The notes under the pieces are model-generated. The model was not told where the DNA came from, searched no databases, and saw only the letters and a program-made list of their open reading frames with translations. 64,000 nucleotides of DNA, taken from contig WJXW01000006.1 of NCBI GenBank assembly GCA_015832175.1, positions 372,001-436,000 of the forward strand. The letters are read 5' to 3'. How positions within the stretch are numbered: the stretch's first letter is position 1; each line of letters begins with the position of its first letter. This DNA comes from Paraphaeosphaeria minitans (Eukaryota > Ascomycota > Dothideomycetes > Pleosporales > Didymosphaeriaceae). The translations under genes and the position numbers were made by a program. Shown here one piece after another: positions 24,251-36,257 of the stretch.

Positions 24251-27200
24251 GACTTAATACCTAGAATTTATTCTTTATATTTAGCACTTATAGTTCTGTT
24301 TACTCTCTAAGGCTAGCCTATAATATTAAATTCTAGGTCTTCTAAAAAAGAGTTATTTAAAGGAATAGAGAAACGTAATAGAGTCTAGAATAACTTACTA
24401 ATAGATACCTTTAATATTACTAAGTTAGTAGAATAACTGCAGAACTTAATTACTACTAGAGACAAAGACCACTCTACTATATAAATATTATAACTCTAGA
24501 ATAAAGAGCTGCGCGAGCTCTTTATACGCTAATAGGCCTACGCTAGTACTACCTTAGGCCTGTCCACCTCTACTATAGGGGGCGGATCCCTATTTACTAG
24601 TATAGACTAGCTAATTTTATAGCGTAAACTGCTTCTAAGCCTAATTAAGTTTAGGGGCTTAAAAACATAGTTTAGGGCCTAAAAGGTTATAATAGATTAT
24701 AAGCTCTAGGCTAATAAGTAGTTTATTAGCTCCTCTTAAGAGGAATAGGCGCTAATATAGGACTGCCTAGATAATAGTCTTTAGGACATAGTAGTAGCCT
24801 TCTACTAAACTAGGGAGGTAGATAGCTAGTTTAACCTATAGACGTTTATATAGTACTTTACCTTTATATACACTAATAAACACGCCTAGTAAAAGGCTAA
24901 AGTACGCCTTAATATAATTAGGTGGGGCCTTAAAGAGAGTTTCTCTAACTTTTACATTCGCTTTAAATAGACCTTAGTAGAGGTAGGTAGTAGCTAGTAA
25001 GGTAACACTAAGAAACTACGTAAGTTACGCTGTGTAATCTAGTATAATATCTATATAGTTGCCCTTAACTGCGACGTTCCTAAAGGGGACTATAACGCAG
25101 CTATTACTAGGTTTTTATAGATTACAGCAGATCTTAAAATAGAGGCCTTAGAAAATAAGCTTACTACTTAAGCTACCTCTTATAAAGGTAGCTAGCCCCC
25201 TTTTAAGGATAGTAATAGTAATATCTATATAACTTCTATAGTAGCTTTAACCTTAACCTAGCCCTAAGCTAGTAGAGAAACAGGTAAGTAGCGCCTAAAC
25301 TAGATACCTAAATATATCTTCTAGTAACACTAGAACGTAGGCGTGTGCACTTACTATAGTAAGCCTAACTATATAGCTAGAGCCTACTTTAATGCGATTT
25401 TACTCTAGGCGATTATAACCTAACCTTAGTATAATAAGACAAGTATCTAGTTAGGAAAAGAATAGCCCTTAGTCTAGCGCTAATATAGGGGCTAAGCGTA
25501 ATAGTATTAATAGAGGTATAATTAGGGTAAGCTGCGATAGTTAGAGTAGCTAGGGCTAGAGTAGATATAAATAGGCCTACCTCTACTCTTTACGTCTTTT
25601 TTAATAGTATATAGTATGTAGAGGCCCTAATTAATATAGGGTGTAAATACTTTATAGTAATTAGCCCTAGGCTAGTAGATTTGCTTTTACTATAGTATAT
25701 TATAATTTTAGCCTAGGAGCTAGAATAGGCTGCTAGGTTACTACTATAGACTCTTATTATAGAGATAGTAGTAGTGCCTTATAATATATTTAGGTAGTAA
25801 TAGACCCTTTATACTTATATAATCCCTAACCTCTACTAGGATATAATTTTAGAGGCCCTCTAGCTAGCTAAGTCTAAGATAGTAGTAAATATGTATAGTA
25901 GTAAAATTATAATTAGCGTAGCTAGGGGTCTTATCGCTCTTAACACCTAGGTAGTAGAGAGGTAGGGCCTCCTTACTACGCTAGTAAATAAAGAGGATAA
26001 CGTAATACCTTTTAATACTCTAGATAAAAACTAGAAAAGGGTGTTCCTAACTTTACTCTAAAATATTACCTAGATACTTATAATAACGCTTTCTTATATA
26101 GTAGGACCTCTACTCTTTTATAATATAGTAGGACTAGGCCTTACTAAAGATAGTAGGACTCTCCCCCTAGAACTAGCAGAGTACGCCGCTATCTTTAATA
26201 AGACTAAGGTGTCTAGCCTCTTACTATACTAGGGCACGTTAGACTACTATATTTATCTAAAGTAGACCTTAAGTAGCTTTTTTCTAAAACTACTTTAAGG
26301 CCTACTATATAGTATATTTAGAGATTAGTTAGCAGAACTCTAGCACTAACTTATAGAACTTATAGATAAGGGCTAGATATAAGCTAGCTCCTCTTTAGTA
26401 AGTGCTCTAGTCCTTCTAGCCCTAAAACCTAGGAGGAAATAGTGCCTATATATTAACTATTAGGAGATTAATATAATCTCTAAACTAGATTAGTACTTTC
26501 TCTTATTTATTAAAGAGACACTGCGCACCCTCTCCTAGACTACTTAGTTTATAAAAGTAGATATCTACGCTGCCTTCTATAAGCTATAAGTTATAGAGGG
26601 GAAAGAACACTGCACTATATTTTATACCTAGTTTAGCCTTTTTAAGTAGTTAGTAGTCCTATTTAGACTAACTAAGGCACCTACTATATTCTAGCGCTAT
26701 ATTAATAGCGCTCTAAAGAATACTCTAGGCGATATATATATAGTTTACCTAGATAATATCTTTATCTATATAATAGGGCCCCTACGCTAACACTAGGACT
26801 ATGTGCGATAAGTGCTAGGACTCCTATAAGAAGCTAGACTATATATAAACCTAGGGAAATATAAATTCGCAATAATAGAGGTTAGGTACCTAGGGTATTT
26901 TATTATAGTAGGTAAAGCTATTCGCCCTAATCTAGTAAAGATATAAGTAATTAATTAATAGGACGCCCTTTTTATAGTATGTATAGTCTACTACTTTATT
27001 AGCTTTACTAACTTCTATTATAACTTTCTCCCCTAATTCTCTAAGTAGACTGTACCCCTACATGCCCTTACTAAGAAAGGGGTCCTATTTTAATAGGGCC
27101 CTAGGGAATAAGAGGCCTTCTAGGCCCTAAAGGACATATTTATACAAGGCCCTATCCTAGCGCTCTAGGACCTAGAGCGTAATACGCTAGTAGAGGTAAA

Positions 27201-29300
27201 CTGCTTAGGCAGCGCTACTAGGGCCTACCTTTCCTAACGTATTAAGGGGATCTAGCACTCTATAGCCTACTACTCTATAGCCCTAACACTAGTCTAGCAG
27301 AACTACACTATTTATAATAAAGAGCTACTTATAATTATGTAGGCCCTATAAGTATAGAGACTAGAGCTAATAAAAGTAGCGCGCCTCTTTAAGATTCTAA
27401 TAGACTATAAGAACTTTAAATACTTTATAAAAATCTAAAAATTAAGTAAGCGCTAGTACTAGTAGTTAGAGTTACTCTTTACTTTTTACTTTTACCTCTA
27501 CTACTAGTCTAGATCCTAGGTGGCTAGACTAGACGCACGAAGCTAGTGTAAGTAGGATATAGCCTAGTAGATAAAGATAAACGCCCTACTAATAGTGCTT
27601 AGAACTGTTTAGGCTGCCCTAGTATAGACGTAATCTTTAATAGCGCTAGTAGGGGCTTAGATCTTTACTAATACATATTTATAGGCACTCTAGGATGTAG
27701 CTATAGCAGAGTTCCCCCTCTACTATATTAGGCTTAAGGTAGTGCGCTATAGTAACTGTATATTCTCTATAGTAGCTACTACTTTTTAATAAATTAGGGA
27801 TTATATAATTAGTATATATAAATCCCTCTTATAGTAAGGAGTCCTTTAGGTCCTAGCTTAGAAACCTTTTACCACTACTATTATACAGCGCGTATATAAG
27901 TCTCTAGTTATAGGCTATTCTAAAAAGAACTCTACGTTTAAGATTATCTACTAGGACTACTACTAGGATAATATATCTAAAAATATTACCTAATTTGTAC
28001 GTAATTGCCACTGCGCAAGAGTATATATAGACTAGTAGAAGTAGTAAGGTCTTCTATAGCTACTTCTAATTATAGACTAGTACTAGGCGTAACTCTTAAT
28101 AGATTTTATAGTAGACCTTTTCTAGGCCTCTATAGTAGCACTGCGATACCTGCTTATAATTACTAATAGGCTGTTAAAGTATATATAACTAGAAGCTATA
28201 ACTTCTATAATAGTAGAGCACTATATAGCCTACTTCTATAATATATAGTAGTAGTTCTATAGCTTCTCTACCTTACTAATTATAGATAGAAGCTTAGACT
28301 AGCTAGAGAAGTTCTAGACTACACTGTGTAAATTAACTAGAATAAAATAACTCCTCTCTATAGTATACTACCCCTAGACTAATAGCAGCACAGAGAGGGT
28401 AAACTAGGAGGTACTCTTAGTCCTCTATATTATAGTTAACTTTAAATAGATAGACTAGCTAGACTACCTCCTAGCCTACTAGCTTATATTAAATAATAAA
28501 GCATCTACTACTATAGGCCTAAGCCTAAACCTTCTACTAAATAAATATTACGTTAATCTCCTTAAGAGAACCCCCTTACTAGTAAAGTCTACCTACACTT
28601 CTACTAAGAGGGCAAAGCACTTCCTAGACTACTTTAAAAGAGGGATAGCTTTAGCTTAAACTACTATTACTTATAGATAGTAGTATACTATAGAAGCTAT
28701 AAACTACACCTACTACCTTATAGAGCAATTCTAAGTTAGAGATAAAATATAGTTCTTACTATATAACGTAAAAACTAACTAGCTAAAGAAGAAACTTAAC
28801 TAGCTTAAAATTAAGTATACTATAATAGCTATACTATCCCTACTTATAGTAATACTAGACTTGTCTAGTAATCTCTATAAGACTGTCTATATTAACCTTT
28901 TTAAGTAAGCAGCGGACAATCCCCTATCTAGTTAGATCTAGGCTAACGTTTAGCTAGGCCTAGCTTTAGAGCTAGAAAAAGCAGACCTAGACCTACGCGA
29001 ATAGGAAGTAGAGGAGGTCCTATATATTAAAAACACTTAAGGAAAATAATAATAGGCGCTAGTAAAGTAGACTAGATAGGTATTACTAACTTAGGTGCTA
29101 GTTAAAAACATTATAAATACTATAGCTCTAGACTGCTTTAAGGCCGCCTAAGGGGACTATAAGTATAATAATAGTCTTATTTAGCCTATAGGGAAGAATA
29201 TATAAATATTATAAAAGAAGCTATAATAGGTATTTAAGAATTTATTCCTTTACTAACCTAGTAGAGGCGCTATTTATCTAAAAACTACTAAAGGCTATTA
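24250..29300 (+). mobile_element. Gypsy-4: RIP-degraded Gypsy chromovirus
   Basis: Plus-strand domains are in Gypsy order. Gag is about 24,350-25,400, with a knuckle at 25,346-25,387 reading CTYYSKPNYIARAY (three of four ligands now Tyr). A protease-like region is about 25,590-25,860. RT is about 26,390-26,900, including IKVDIYAAFYKL, FRLTKAPTIF and YLDN at 26,752-26,757. RNase H is near 27,080-27,400. Integrase is about 27,930-28,650 (DFIVDLF, ITNRLLKYI, YYPXTNSSTERVN). A chromodomain is about 29,000-29,150 (EEVLYIKNT, LVKWTR, VKNIINTIALDCFKA). The family differs from Gypsy-1 to -3. LTRs were not identified, so the ends are approximate. Confidence 0.87.
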
Positions 29301-30239
29301 GCCCTAGGGTTATAATAACTAAAGTGGCACTAAAGTAACACTAAATAGGAATAAAGGGGGGCTATAATAACTATATTACTCTTTACACTAGTAGTAGCGG
29401 CACCTAAAAAAGTGCACTAAGCTAGTCCTAAATAAAGGCTTAGGTAGAGTTACTCTATAAGACTCTTAATATAGGTTAAAAGGTATACGCTATTAGACTA
29501 GAGCTGCTAAAAGGGTAGAGTAGCGTTAGCTAAGAGCTATCCTAAGTCGCTTTATAATAGTAGTAAGTAAGTTAGTAGTTTATACTTAAGTCTAAGTTAT
29601 TTTATTTAGGCGCTAGCCTATGCTTTTCTTAGATCACTAGATATAATTTTTTATATTATTTATTTACCCTACTATATTATTAGCTAGCGCTACTAGATTC
29701 TAATTATAGTTACTACTACGCTAGGCTAGAGTTATCTAGAGTAAAGGTGCTACTAGGGCTATGTCTATACTAGGGGGGGCAACTACTATTCTATTACTAC
29801 GCTAAGGTGGGGGTATAGTAGAGGAGTCTAGCTTCTAGATTAGGCTAGAGTTCTTAAGCGCTAAGTTTAGGTACTACTTATACTACTAGGCTAAGCGGTA
29901 GAACTCTACTATAAAGGTAGGCAGCGTTCTAGTTATAGGCTTCTAGGGGTTAGTGCTATATATTTTAGGATTATAGATGTGTAAATTGCTATTAATCTGG
30001 CCTTACTTTACGTATTTAATCTAGAGGCGTAGAGCCCGCCTTAGGCCTAGGTTATTAGCGAAGGGGGCGGAATTGTACTAGTAGGTGGCCTTAGTGTAAT
30101 AGTAGGCGCTATAGGAGTGGCCCTAGAATAGTTAATAGCTATATAAATATTAATAATAGTCTAGAATATAAGGCTATAGACTTACTCTACGCGCTTAAGC
30201 TACTTAAAGGTCCTCTAGTCTATCGCTCTTACTACCTAA

Positions 30240-30545
30240 TAGCTATTTAAAAGTCTATTAGTCTATTGTTATTTTATTCCTAGGTAACTAATAACTACTT
30301 AAAAGTCTATATAGTTTATACTAGCACTAGATAGCTACTTAAAAGTCTATTAGTGTGTCGTTTTATTTCTAGGTAATTAGTAACTACTTAAAAGTCTATT
30401 AATCTATCTATCTAGGCAACTAATAACTACTAAAAAGACTATACAGTCTATTTATCTATATACCCTATAGCTGTTTAAAAGTCTATTAGTCTTATTACTC
30501 TATTCCTAGCTATTTAGTAGCTACTTAAAAGTCTACTAAATAGCT
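30240..30545. repeat. Degenerate minisatellite-like array
   Basis: A core motif close to CTACTTAAAAGTCTATTAG occurs about seven times, spaced roughly 40-55 bp apart, with variable filler containing TATTCCTAGG. Units are diverged by transitions. Confidence 0.7.
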
Positions 30546-30639
30546 TTTATTAGTTCTCCAATTACTTATTACTATACTTCTCTACATCCTTTTAAAAGTA
30601 GCCCTATATCCCTTACTAAATATAGTGTTATAGGTGCGT

Positions 30640-31150
30640 TTGCCTTAAGTAAGGAATATAAAAAAATAAGTTAAGTTATTCTATCTAAAATCTATTATAT
30701 AAATCTAACTACTCTAATTATCTATTAGGTCTCTTCGTGTCTTATCTAGTTAGGTTCCTTCCTTCTATCTATTCCCTAATTAGCTATCTTAAACGATAGC
30801 TAATTGGTCCTATGTTTCTCCGACTCTCTATCGTAGGCCAACCTTTACACTACACTACCCTATTAGATTTAATAACTAACTACGCCGCACGCGCTACTAT
30901 ATAAAATAGTTATATATATTATTATGTTTATAGTATGCCTTACGTGAGGAGTATAAAAGAATAAGTTAAGTTATTCTATCTAAAATTTATTATATAAATC
31001 TAACTACTCTAATTGTCTATTAGGTCTCACCTTCGTGTTTTATCTAGTAGTAGTGTATGTCTCCCTTTTTGTCTCTTCCCTAATTAGCTATTAAAATAAT
31101 AACTAATCGGCCCTATATTTCTCTAACTTTCTATTATAGGTTAATTTTTA
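30640..31150. repeat. Pair of ~215-bp direct repeats
   Basis: The copy at about 30,640-30,860 and the copy at about 30,940-31,150 share GTTATTCTATCTAAAAT, ATCTAACTACTCTAATT and CCCTAATTAGCTAT, in the same order and orientation. They could be decayed LTRs of a small element or a local duplication. Termini are not resolved. Confidence 0.65.
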
Positions 31151-31745
31151 TACTATAGTGTAGTCTAAGTAATTATATACTTCGAATCTTAACACTACCT
31201 TACTACCTTACTCTAGTATAGAGGCCTATTAAATATTCTTACTAATTAGGTAATAATACTAAGCAGGAAGCCTTTCTTATTTATATTATAGGTATACCAC
31301 GCCTCTATTAAGTACTACTAGATTTTCTACTATAGGAGGTTAAAGTGGAGCTAATATTTATATAGGGAATTAGCTTTATAGTAATTACTATTAATACTAA
31401 CTATCTACTTAGATATTAAAAAGTTAGTGTTACACTATATAAAGTAATTAACTTACATAATTAAAATCTTTTTCTAGGTAATAGTGGACGTAAAGCTCTA
31501 TATTATCTACTATATAAGTAGAATGCCCTACTAAGTAAGGCGCCTAATATAGTATAAAAGCTCTACTTCTTATTAGCCACTAAGATTTTATTATTTTATA
31601 TAATTATTTTTACGTAACTATATAACGTGTTAGTGCCTACAACTTAGCGTAGATAAATTAACGCTATATTTTATAGTAGTATTTAACATGTAAAACATTT
31701 TCCTAGTTTTTATAAAAGGATTACTGTAATCGCCTTATTAATTAG

Positions 31746-32360
31746 GTCTATATTATTTGATCTGCGACGCGTTGAAGTTGGTGTGGTGTATTGGGGCGCG
31801 TGCGCGAAGTGATGGCGTGCACGAGCCGCCAAGTCACGGTACGGTAGCGTCTCTGCTCCATCGGACGTCTGAGCACAGCCGCACCCGTACGGGCTCCCTT
31901 CGTCAGGATTTTAGCTCTCCACGCACATTATGCCTATAGGCGAAAGGTGAAACCGTCTCACATAAGCGTGTAAGAGGGTCGGAATCCTCTGCCGCTGAGT
32001 CGCACGTCACCTCGTGCACAATACGGCAACGGATCCGTTAGCCTCCTTCGCAAGGATCCTCCCTCTCTGATATGAGCATATGGGAGCGATCGCTCGAGAA
32101 AACAAAGCTCCTATTGCTTGACCAGACGATGAATGGGTGGAAAGTAGCACGTAAGCTGGATCGGACGCGCAGTCGATGCTGACCGACATGAGTGCAAAGG
32201 TAGGTACTCCGCTAGGTATACAACTTGGCAATCCAGGCCCTCCACTTGTATATAACTTCATGTATACAGCTTCAATACCTCAGCCCATGCTGCCTTGAGC
32301 TTCTCACTTTGACACTGCACGCTGAAATTTCGTTACAACAGCGGAACCGACAAACCCATC
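31746..32360. other. Intergenic region, start of gene compartment
   Basis: Base composition is normal. No convincing gene; short reading frames here lack family features. It probably includes the promoter of the glycosyltransferase gene. Confidence 0.5.
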
Positions 32361-33563
32361 ATGACTGGCCCGGAGATACCCATTCCGGCAGAGTTCGCCT
32401 CTAAGCTTCGTTTTATACCGGCCAAAGATACACGCACTGATGCCGAAATCATTTCCGCCCTCAACGAACATGTACCCGTTACTTCCGAGAAAAACATTTG
32501 GACGTATTGGCATGCAGGCGTTGATGCCATGCCTTCGTGGAACAAACGTACTATATGCGACTGGGTCCGTCTGCACGACTCTGAGTGGACTGTTCGCGTC
32601 CTCAACACCATCTCAGGTCATCCGAACCATGCACTGAATTGGGTTGAACCCGATCAGCTACCGGAGACCTTAGTGAAAGGTACCATGACCGGACCCTACG
32701 TAGGCCCTCACTCCGCCGACTTCCTTCGTGGCGCTGCGATATACAGGTACGGAGGTGCATGGCTGGATGTCAGCTGTATTCTCTTCCGAAGCCTTGACAA
32801 GATTTGTTGGGATCAACTTGCCGACGGGAACTCGCCTTTCACAATCAGCGCGGCAATCCAATTCAAAACAATTATGGCTAACGCTTTCGTGGCCGCACGA
32901 AAAGGCGATCCTTTCATCAAGGCATGGCACGAGCTTTTCATGCACCTCTGGAAGGACCAGAATGACTGGACTGGCATCGTCAAATCGCCACTGATCATGT
33001 CTTTCTTGCAACATATGGATTTCAGTGAATCCGAGGCTGCTGGATATCATTGGAAATTCACGGTCGATCCGGTCACTGTCCTAGGTTATATCGGCCAAGT
33101 CCTGTCATGGTGCCGTGTGGCCAGCCTCCAAGAACCCGACGGTGGATTCGACGGCGTGGACTACTACACAAAGCACGTCCTGTGCTTTAGTGCGCTCAAC
33201 GAGATCTGGGCTGCCGAGAAAACGGTGGGGTTTGATGGTAACGACCTCCACAAGGTGTTCACCACACGACTCGACGCAGACCCAGAGAGCAAGGAATACA
33301 AGAAGGCTTACGAAACAACCTGGAGGCTGTTGACAGATAGCAGCCTGCAGAAGATTACACATGGCAAGAATCTTACCGCTGATATCCACTGTGGCGTGTT
33401 GTTAGACCAGCAAGAGGGCAGTGATTGCGCGCCAGGTACCTTTGGGGAGCTGTTGAGGTATGGCAGGGTGCATTTTGAGCAGACGCGCGAAAAGATCGAC
33501 TATCGGGATGCTCATAAAGTGGAAGGCGAAAAGGTAATCCACAAGGGGCTGCTGGAAGCATGA
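32361..33563 (+). CDS. Capsular polysaccharide synthesis-type glycosyltransferase
   Basis: This is an intronless frame of 400 codons. The N-terminal part has IWTYWHAG (residues 47-53), typical of the Caps_synth / glycosyltransferase-32-like family, which transfers sugars from nucleotide donors. The family core follows: PHSADFLRGAAIYRYGGAWL, then DVS at residues 136-138. Asp136 lies where the family's DXD-like metal and sugar-nucleotide motif sits, and the second acidic residue is absent. I see no clear signal peptide or membrane segment, so a cytosolic location or a missed N-terminal exon are both possible. The substrate is unknown. The gene lies about 0.6 kb from the RIP block, and its frame is free of RIP damage. 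Start choice: first ATG of the open frame, followed by family-like sequence. Confidence 0.88.
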   Translation: MTGPEIPIPAEFASKLRFIPAKDTRTDAEIISALNEHVPVTSEKNIWTYWHAGVDAMPSWNKRTICDWVRLHDSEWTVRVLNTISGHPNHALNWVEPDQLPETLVKGTMTGPYVGPHSADFLRGAAIYRYGGAWLDVSCILFRSLDKICWDQLADGNSPFTISAAIQFKTIMANAFVAARKGDPFIKAWHELFMHLWKDQNDWTGIVKSPLIMSFLQHMDFSESEAAGYHWKFTVDPVTVLGYIGQVLSWCRVASLQEPDGGFDGVDYYTKHVLCFSALNEIWAAEKTVGFDGNDLHKVFTTRLDADPESKEYKKAYETTWRLLTDSSLQKITHGKNLTADIHCGVLLDQQEGSDCAPGTFGELLRYGRVHFEQTREKIDYRDAHKVEGEKVIHKGLLEA

Positions 33564-34662
33564 ACAGGCACATGAGTATCTATCGCGTACGTGTGATGGA
33601 GTTCTCTTTTGCATCTGCGCCTGTACGCAACAAATAGGTATATAATACATTGAAAGTAGTCTATATCTGCTATATGTAGCGCCTAGACGCTTAACTTGTG
33701 CTTCCTGCTAGTTAGGATAATGATAGCTATGTTATAGTAAAGTCTAGTCCTACATTAATTGCTCAAACTAGCTTTTAAACAATAATGTACTCGCCGTACT
33801 ACGTACTGTTGCGAGCGCCGCCAGCACCCTCGCAATCCTCTTCTTTCTTCTTGACCAGTCCAATCCTTGTATCACCCTCCATGACCTCCTTCCTCCCATT
33901 TGCACTGCGCGAAGTGTTTCTGTCAACCTGAATTCAATCAACAACCTATTTTATTACAAGAGACCATCTTTTGTACTTCTGAAAATCTTGTAGACCTCTT
34001 GCTTAGCTCGGAAATTCCTGGCTCTTCTTCTCCGACTCGGCTTGGGCCTCGCACGCCTTTTTTTGCGCATGCTTGACCTTCTTATTGTAAGACGAGACCA
34101 GTTACTTATAGTCACTCTCTTGAACGGCCTCTGACTGGTATTAGTTCGGCCTCGAGCTCGTCGGCCTATGGACTCTGCTGGTCCTCCAGCTCGGGCTTTC
34201 TCTTCTCGTATCCTCGAATCGCGAATTGAAGGCAGCTTTTCCAAGTCCCGATTACCATTCTTCAGCTTAACAAAACAAGGTCTAAATCCTTGTAGCAGGC
34301 CGGCATTGGATTTCTAAGATACGTCACTGGGGAAGAATTTCACGTGCTTGGTATAGATCGAGTTACCGCAGGATCAACTAGAGTATGCGGTCTACGCCTA
34401 CGATGAATTTACGCGACAAGTGTTAAATTACATAGTAATAATCATCTATATACTCCTGGGATGGCTGCTGTTAACTCAGATTTCCCTGTCATTGACTTTC
34501 GAATGTTCGAAGGTCCCCTCGCAGCGCACGTTGGGAGTGCAGAACATCATATACTGTACAAAAAGCCTCTTCGGGAGAGCGAACTGGCGTATCTTGCATC
34601 TCACAATTGAAATTCAAGCAATGATGCTTGGCGAACCTTGCAATTATGAGCAAGCTCCCATC
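33564..34662. other. Intergenic region with small AT-rich island
   Basis: Bases about 33,640-33,790 are AT-rich and RIP-like, possibly a tiny repeat remnant. Minus-strand frames around 33,830-33,930 and 33,954-34,244 give charged, protein-like text but no recognised family. They are left unannotated as possible gene remnants. Confidence 0.4.
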
Positions 34663-36257
34663 TCACCATCTTTCTCGCAGATCCCAACTATGCAGGACCC
34701 TCGCTGCAAACAACACTAGTGATCCGACCAACATGGCTGAGCCCTACGAATGTCAGTGGAAAGAAGCCACGATGGAGTTCGAAGCAGCTTACCGAGAAAG
34801 CTATAAGGCCACGATAGTCCTCCCTGGTAGTTGGATTCTTGCCTATAATCGTCGTGCCAATCGGAGCTCCAGTCAACGTCGCAATAGCTATGACACTGTA
34901 GAAGGCCCCTATTCTTGCGCCGACTTTGTCATCTGGGACAATCTGACTGACAACTGATGGCAGCAACGAAAGAACAGCGCCAGAGGCAAACCCAAAGAGT
35001 GAGGCAAATAGAGCGAGCACTGGGAGCGACGATGCACGAAGCCAGATAGACAAACAGAGAAATCCGGAGAAGAATGTTATGGGGAGGATGATGTTAAGCC
35101 TACCAAAACAATCCCCAAGGAGGCCTCCGCTGATACGCTGTCAGTTATGACTCTGTAAAAGAAAAATAACTTACAAAATCATCCCAGGTACGCTTGAGCC
35201 ACTCATAAGGGATATCAAGTACTTTCCGATCGACTGACCTGGGTAGACCTTGATAGCATATGACTCTGACTAAGATCAGTCGCGGCTGTATTGAGAAGAT
35301 GAGGCACCTACTGATGTGGAACCCTGGGACCCAGAGGCCGAAATTGGCAAAGCACCCTCCTAGAGCCAATACGGCATATTTGGCATCTCTAAAACCATTA
35401 AAATCTAACAGGGAACGGAGACTGATCTTAGCACCGCTTGGTCTATCTTTGGATATCAATAGGGCAGCTGAGTAACAAGCACTGCGGCGATCAGATAGAA
35501 CTTTTGAGTTTTGGGGTATATAACTTACAGAACTTTGATAGCTGCAATGCGCATCGTCCATGGAAATCCCACCAAAGGTTGCAGTTGCGTAAACATAAGT
35601 TGGTAGCATACACCGCCCATTGCACCACCCGAACTGACAAGGCTCATAGCCATCGCACGTCTCTTTTCGAAATGCTGGGCTACGACTGTGCAAGCTGGTT
35701 GGATACCAGATCCAGCAGTGACTCCCAAGAGCAGCCCTTGCGTTACAAAAATATGCCATAGTCCACCCTGGGGACAGAATGAAAGCGCCGAGAGGGCGAC
35801 GGATGTGCCCAAGCCAGAGAAGAGATAGAGAATCTGGTCACATATGAGTAGGCAGCTTCTGGTAGTTGGTGTGTCTGCATACCTTAATACCGTGAGCATC
35901 GCATATACCTCCAGATACTGTAGACAGCAAGTTCATCAGCGCGAGTTGAAGGGTTCCAATGAACGCAATCGTGGATGGAGATATCGTTCTGAGATAATCA
36001 TTCTGGTAGTAATCTTGGAAGAAGCCAAAACTATTCAGAAGCCCAAAGGATGAATAATAGACGAGAAATGAGCCAACGACCGTTAGCCATGCTTGCTTGC
36101 CTCCTTCATGGTGCGTTTTCTCGTGTTTGAGTACACTTCTGGAGGTGCTTTCGGTATCTGTCATACTCGCGGTATCCACACAAGGGATGCGAGGAACTTT
36201 CCGCTCCATCTTGCTTCGATGATTGAGGAATGATCTGTCGTCTGCATCACTAACCAT
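34663..36257 (-). CDS. Major facilitator transporter, monocarboxylate (MCH/MCT) type, six exons
   Basis: Splicing by GT-AG introns gives one open frame. With the start at 36,209 the exons are 36,209-35,883, 35,833-35,529, 35,481-35,312, 35,265-35,175, 35,129-34,793 and 34,743-34,663, for 436 residues. An upstream in-frame ATG at 36,257 is possible. The first transmembrane region follows GGKQAWLTVVGSFLVYY, with NSFGFFQDYYQ as in fungal MCH proteins. Later segments include GSGIQPACTVVAQHFEKRRA, typical of the loop before TM5, and SLLPSVVSQIVPDDKVGARIG. The family moves monocarboxylates, riboflavin or related solutes across membranes; the substrate cannot be read here. Introns are 45-49 nt. All junctions keep frame and no lesion was seen, so the gene looks functional. 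Confidence 0.85.

Larger units (their letters stand above)
29301..31745. other. AT-rich RIP block, right end, with minor repeats
   Basis: No gene or recognised domain. It contains an array of related units at about 30,240-30,540 and a pair of direct repeats at about 30,640-30,860 and 30,940-31,150, listed separately. Base composition changes abruptly at about 31,745, where the gene compartment starts. Confidence 0.7.

Noticed and set aside
30240..30545. CRISPR-like array
   Set aside because: Repeats are degenerate and unevenly spaced, and the window is clearly eukaryotic.
33954..34244. Arg-rich minus-strand frame
   Set aside because: Highly basic text from GC-biased codons; an alternative frame looks equally protein-like, with stops. 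At most a remnant.
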